From contig NC_088309.1 of NCBI RefSeq assembly GCF_910592395.1, positions 2,792,501-2,856,500 on the forward strand: a stretch of DNA of 64,000 bases. The letters run 5' to 3'. This DNA is from Lineus longissimus (lineage: Eukaryota; Nemertea; Pilidiophora; Heteronemertea; Lineidae). The position numbers were made by a program, and so were the translations under genes. Of the stretch, positions 62,866-64,000 are shown piece by piece. The notes below the pieces were generated by a model. That model was given only the letters and a program-made list of their open reading frames with translations. It had not been told where the DNA came from and ran no database searches. The stretch's first letter is position 1; the number at the start of each line of letters is the position of its first letter.

Positions 62866-64000
62866 ATGGCTGTCCTGAGACATTCTATTAAATCAATTCT
62901 TGTTTACGTTCTGTGTGTCTTCTACGCCAAGGCAGAAACAACGAAGATACCAACCCGTAAGTAAAATAATCCATTTTGCAGAATCGAAACCAAACCTATT
63001 CTGATAGAAGCAGATGTGGCGGGTCAGTGTCCTGGAATAAACCATATCAAAACCCATTGCTTTTTCACTAACACCCGGTCGGTAAGAGCTAGTTCAAGTG
63101 AACCAGCCAAATCACTTTCTCGACGTGTCACCAACGACACGTATCAGTAATGCTGTTTAATTTCTCACATTGCAGAATTTCCCAACAGTTCTTCAACCAC
63201 CTTTTCATCATCGACATCTGATGATCTAACAAGACCAGTCTCTGTCCATTCAACCACTACCACAGAACAATCATATTCGCCTACGGACACCCCGATCACA
63301 TCCACCAACTCAACTGCTCCCGAGGCAGAGGGAATCGAATACAAACCATGGGAAGTGTTCGGCGTCATTCTGCTATTGGCGCTCATTGCCATAGGAATAT
63401 GCGCGGGAATAGTTATCAAGAAGCGAAGGTGAGCCGAGTGTGGTGAGACAGAGCGAACGCAAAGAAAAAGAAGTCTGGAGAGGTAGTTAAAGCAAATAAC
63501 TTGGTGAAAGTGTGTGCGGTGTTGTCGATACTATCATACATTTAGTACAGATGCCAAGATATACTTAAAGAAGTTAATTTTTGGTACACTAATCTTTCGA
63601 GGTCAGCAATTTAAAACATATTTTCTCATTTTCAGGCGACGGGAGAACCGGGCGAAGCGCCTAAAAGATGAACCGTCAGTTCACTATACGTCCAAGTGGA
63701 ATAGAAAGAACACAGCAGATCCTCCAACGAAGATATTCTCATCACCAGTTTTCGTCGACCCCTCTTCTCAAACTGTGCGCGAGGGGAGCGAGCGGTGCCC
63801 TTCAGAGGACTCCGTAATCTCATCAGAAGTGGGCGAAATCCGTATGAAAGAAGATGAACTATCGCCATCTTTGAATACTATCCGCAGCGACGACAACATA
63901 CAAGGCATTGGTGGTGCTTGTAATGTGCAAAACGACGTGAAGGAATCAATTTATGACGTTCCGCCCGTTCATCATGTCGACACCGCAAAGCTAGTAGACT
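62866..64000 (+). CDS. mucin-like single-pass receptor with YDVPP tail (3' incomplete)
   Basis: Three exons are visible (62866-62956, 63176-63428, 63636 to the window edge); the reading frame is still open at 64000. No named family was recognised. The first exon encodes a signal peptide (SILVYVLCVFYAKA). The second encodes a Ser/Thr/Pro-rich, probably O-glycosylated ectodomain of about 65 residues (FPNSSSTTFSSSTSDD, TTTTEQSYSPTDTP) and one membrane helix (VFGVILLLALIAIGICAGIV) closed by KKRRR. The third encodes a cytoplasmic tail of at least 115 residues rich in Ser, Asp and Glu, with VHYTSKW and SIYDVPPVHH. YDVPP fits the YxxP consensus bound by Crk-type SH2 domains once phosphorylated. The ectodomain lacks any recognisable folded domain. 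An inference is a small signalling or adhesion receptor. Confidence 0.8.

Overview
This is a gene-dense stretch of nuclear DNA from an animal. Every protein-coding gene found is split by GT-AG introns (one GC-AG), and the products are metazoan: a Wnt ligand, an SHC adaptor, CKS1, the SNARE USE1 and methylmalonyl-CoA epimerase. Short introns (mostly 0.1-1 kb), many microsatellites and dispersed repeats, and frequent TACATGTA and TAGGCCTA words suggest a marine invertebrate (hemichordate, echinoderm, amphioxus or lophotrochozoan). The phylum cannot be fixed from the sequence alone. No bacterial, viral, CRISPR or tRNA features were found.

Layout. 1-1.0 kb: a ~128-bp tandem repeat array. 1.86-5.28 kb (-): GLOD4, 10 exons, 294 aa. 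5.50-9.16 kb (+): PIPOX (peroxisomal sarcosine/pipecolate oxidase), 8 exons, 390 aa, head-to-head with GLOD4. 10.96-13.59 kb (-): an unrecognised 339-aa protein with a cysteine-rich hydrophobic patch and a PPxY tail. 14.44-15.57 kb (+): an ASPHD2-type Asp/Asn beta-hydroxylase-domain membrane protein. 19.22-24.21 kb (-): SHC adaptor (PTB + SH2), 12 coding exons, 429 aa. 25.12-26.30 kb (+): CKS1-like subunit, head-to-head with SHC. 29.46-31.05 kb (-): methylmalonyl-CoA epimerase (MCEE). 34.30-47.69 kb (-): a Wnt gene with four coding exons and a 10.2-kb first intron. 51.70-53.64 kb (-): USE1. 54.24-56.67 kb (+): a 497-aa, probably axonemal (SAXO/TEX45-like) protein, head-to-head with USE1. 60.11-61.78 kb (-): a P-loop GTPase with a cysteine cluster, coded in one exon. 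62.87 kb to the end (+): a mucin-like single-pass receptor with a YDVPP tail, cut by the window edge.

The genes do not form a pathway, but several share promoter regions as head-to-head pairs: GLOD4/PIPOX (214 bp between start codons), SHC/CKS1, USE1/SAXO-like, and possibly the GTPase and the receptor. The metabolic genes act in peroxisomes (PIPOX) and mitochondria (MCEE). SHC, Wnt and the terminal receptor are signalling components.

Exon models were built by hand from splice consensus, reading-frame phase and family alignment remembered from known proteins. All joined models keep frame and have no internal stop. The most unusual non-genic structures are an array of alternating inverted 14-mers at 59.4-59.63 kb, a strong hairpin at 32.81-32.88 kb, and a dispersed repeat present in the first introns of both GLOD4 and CKS1.
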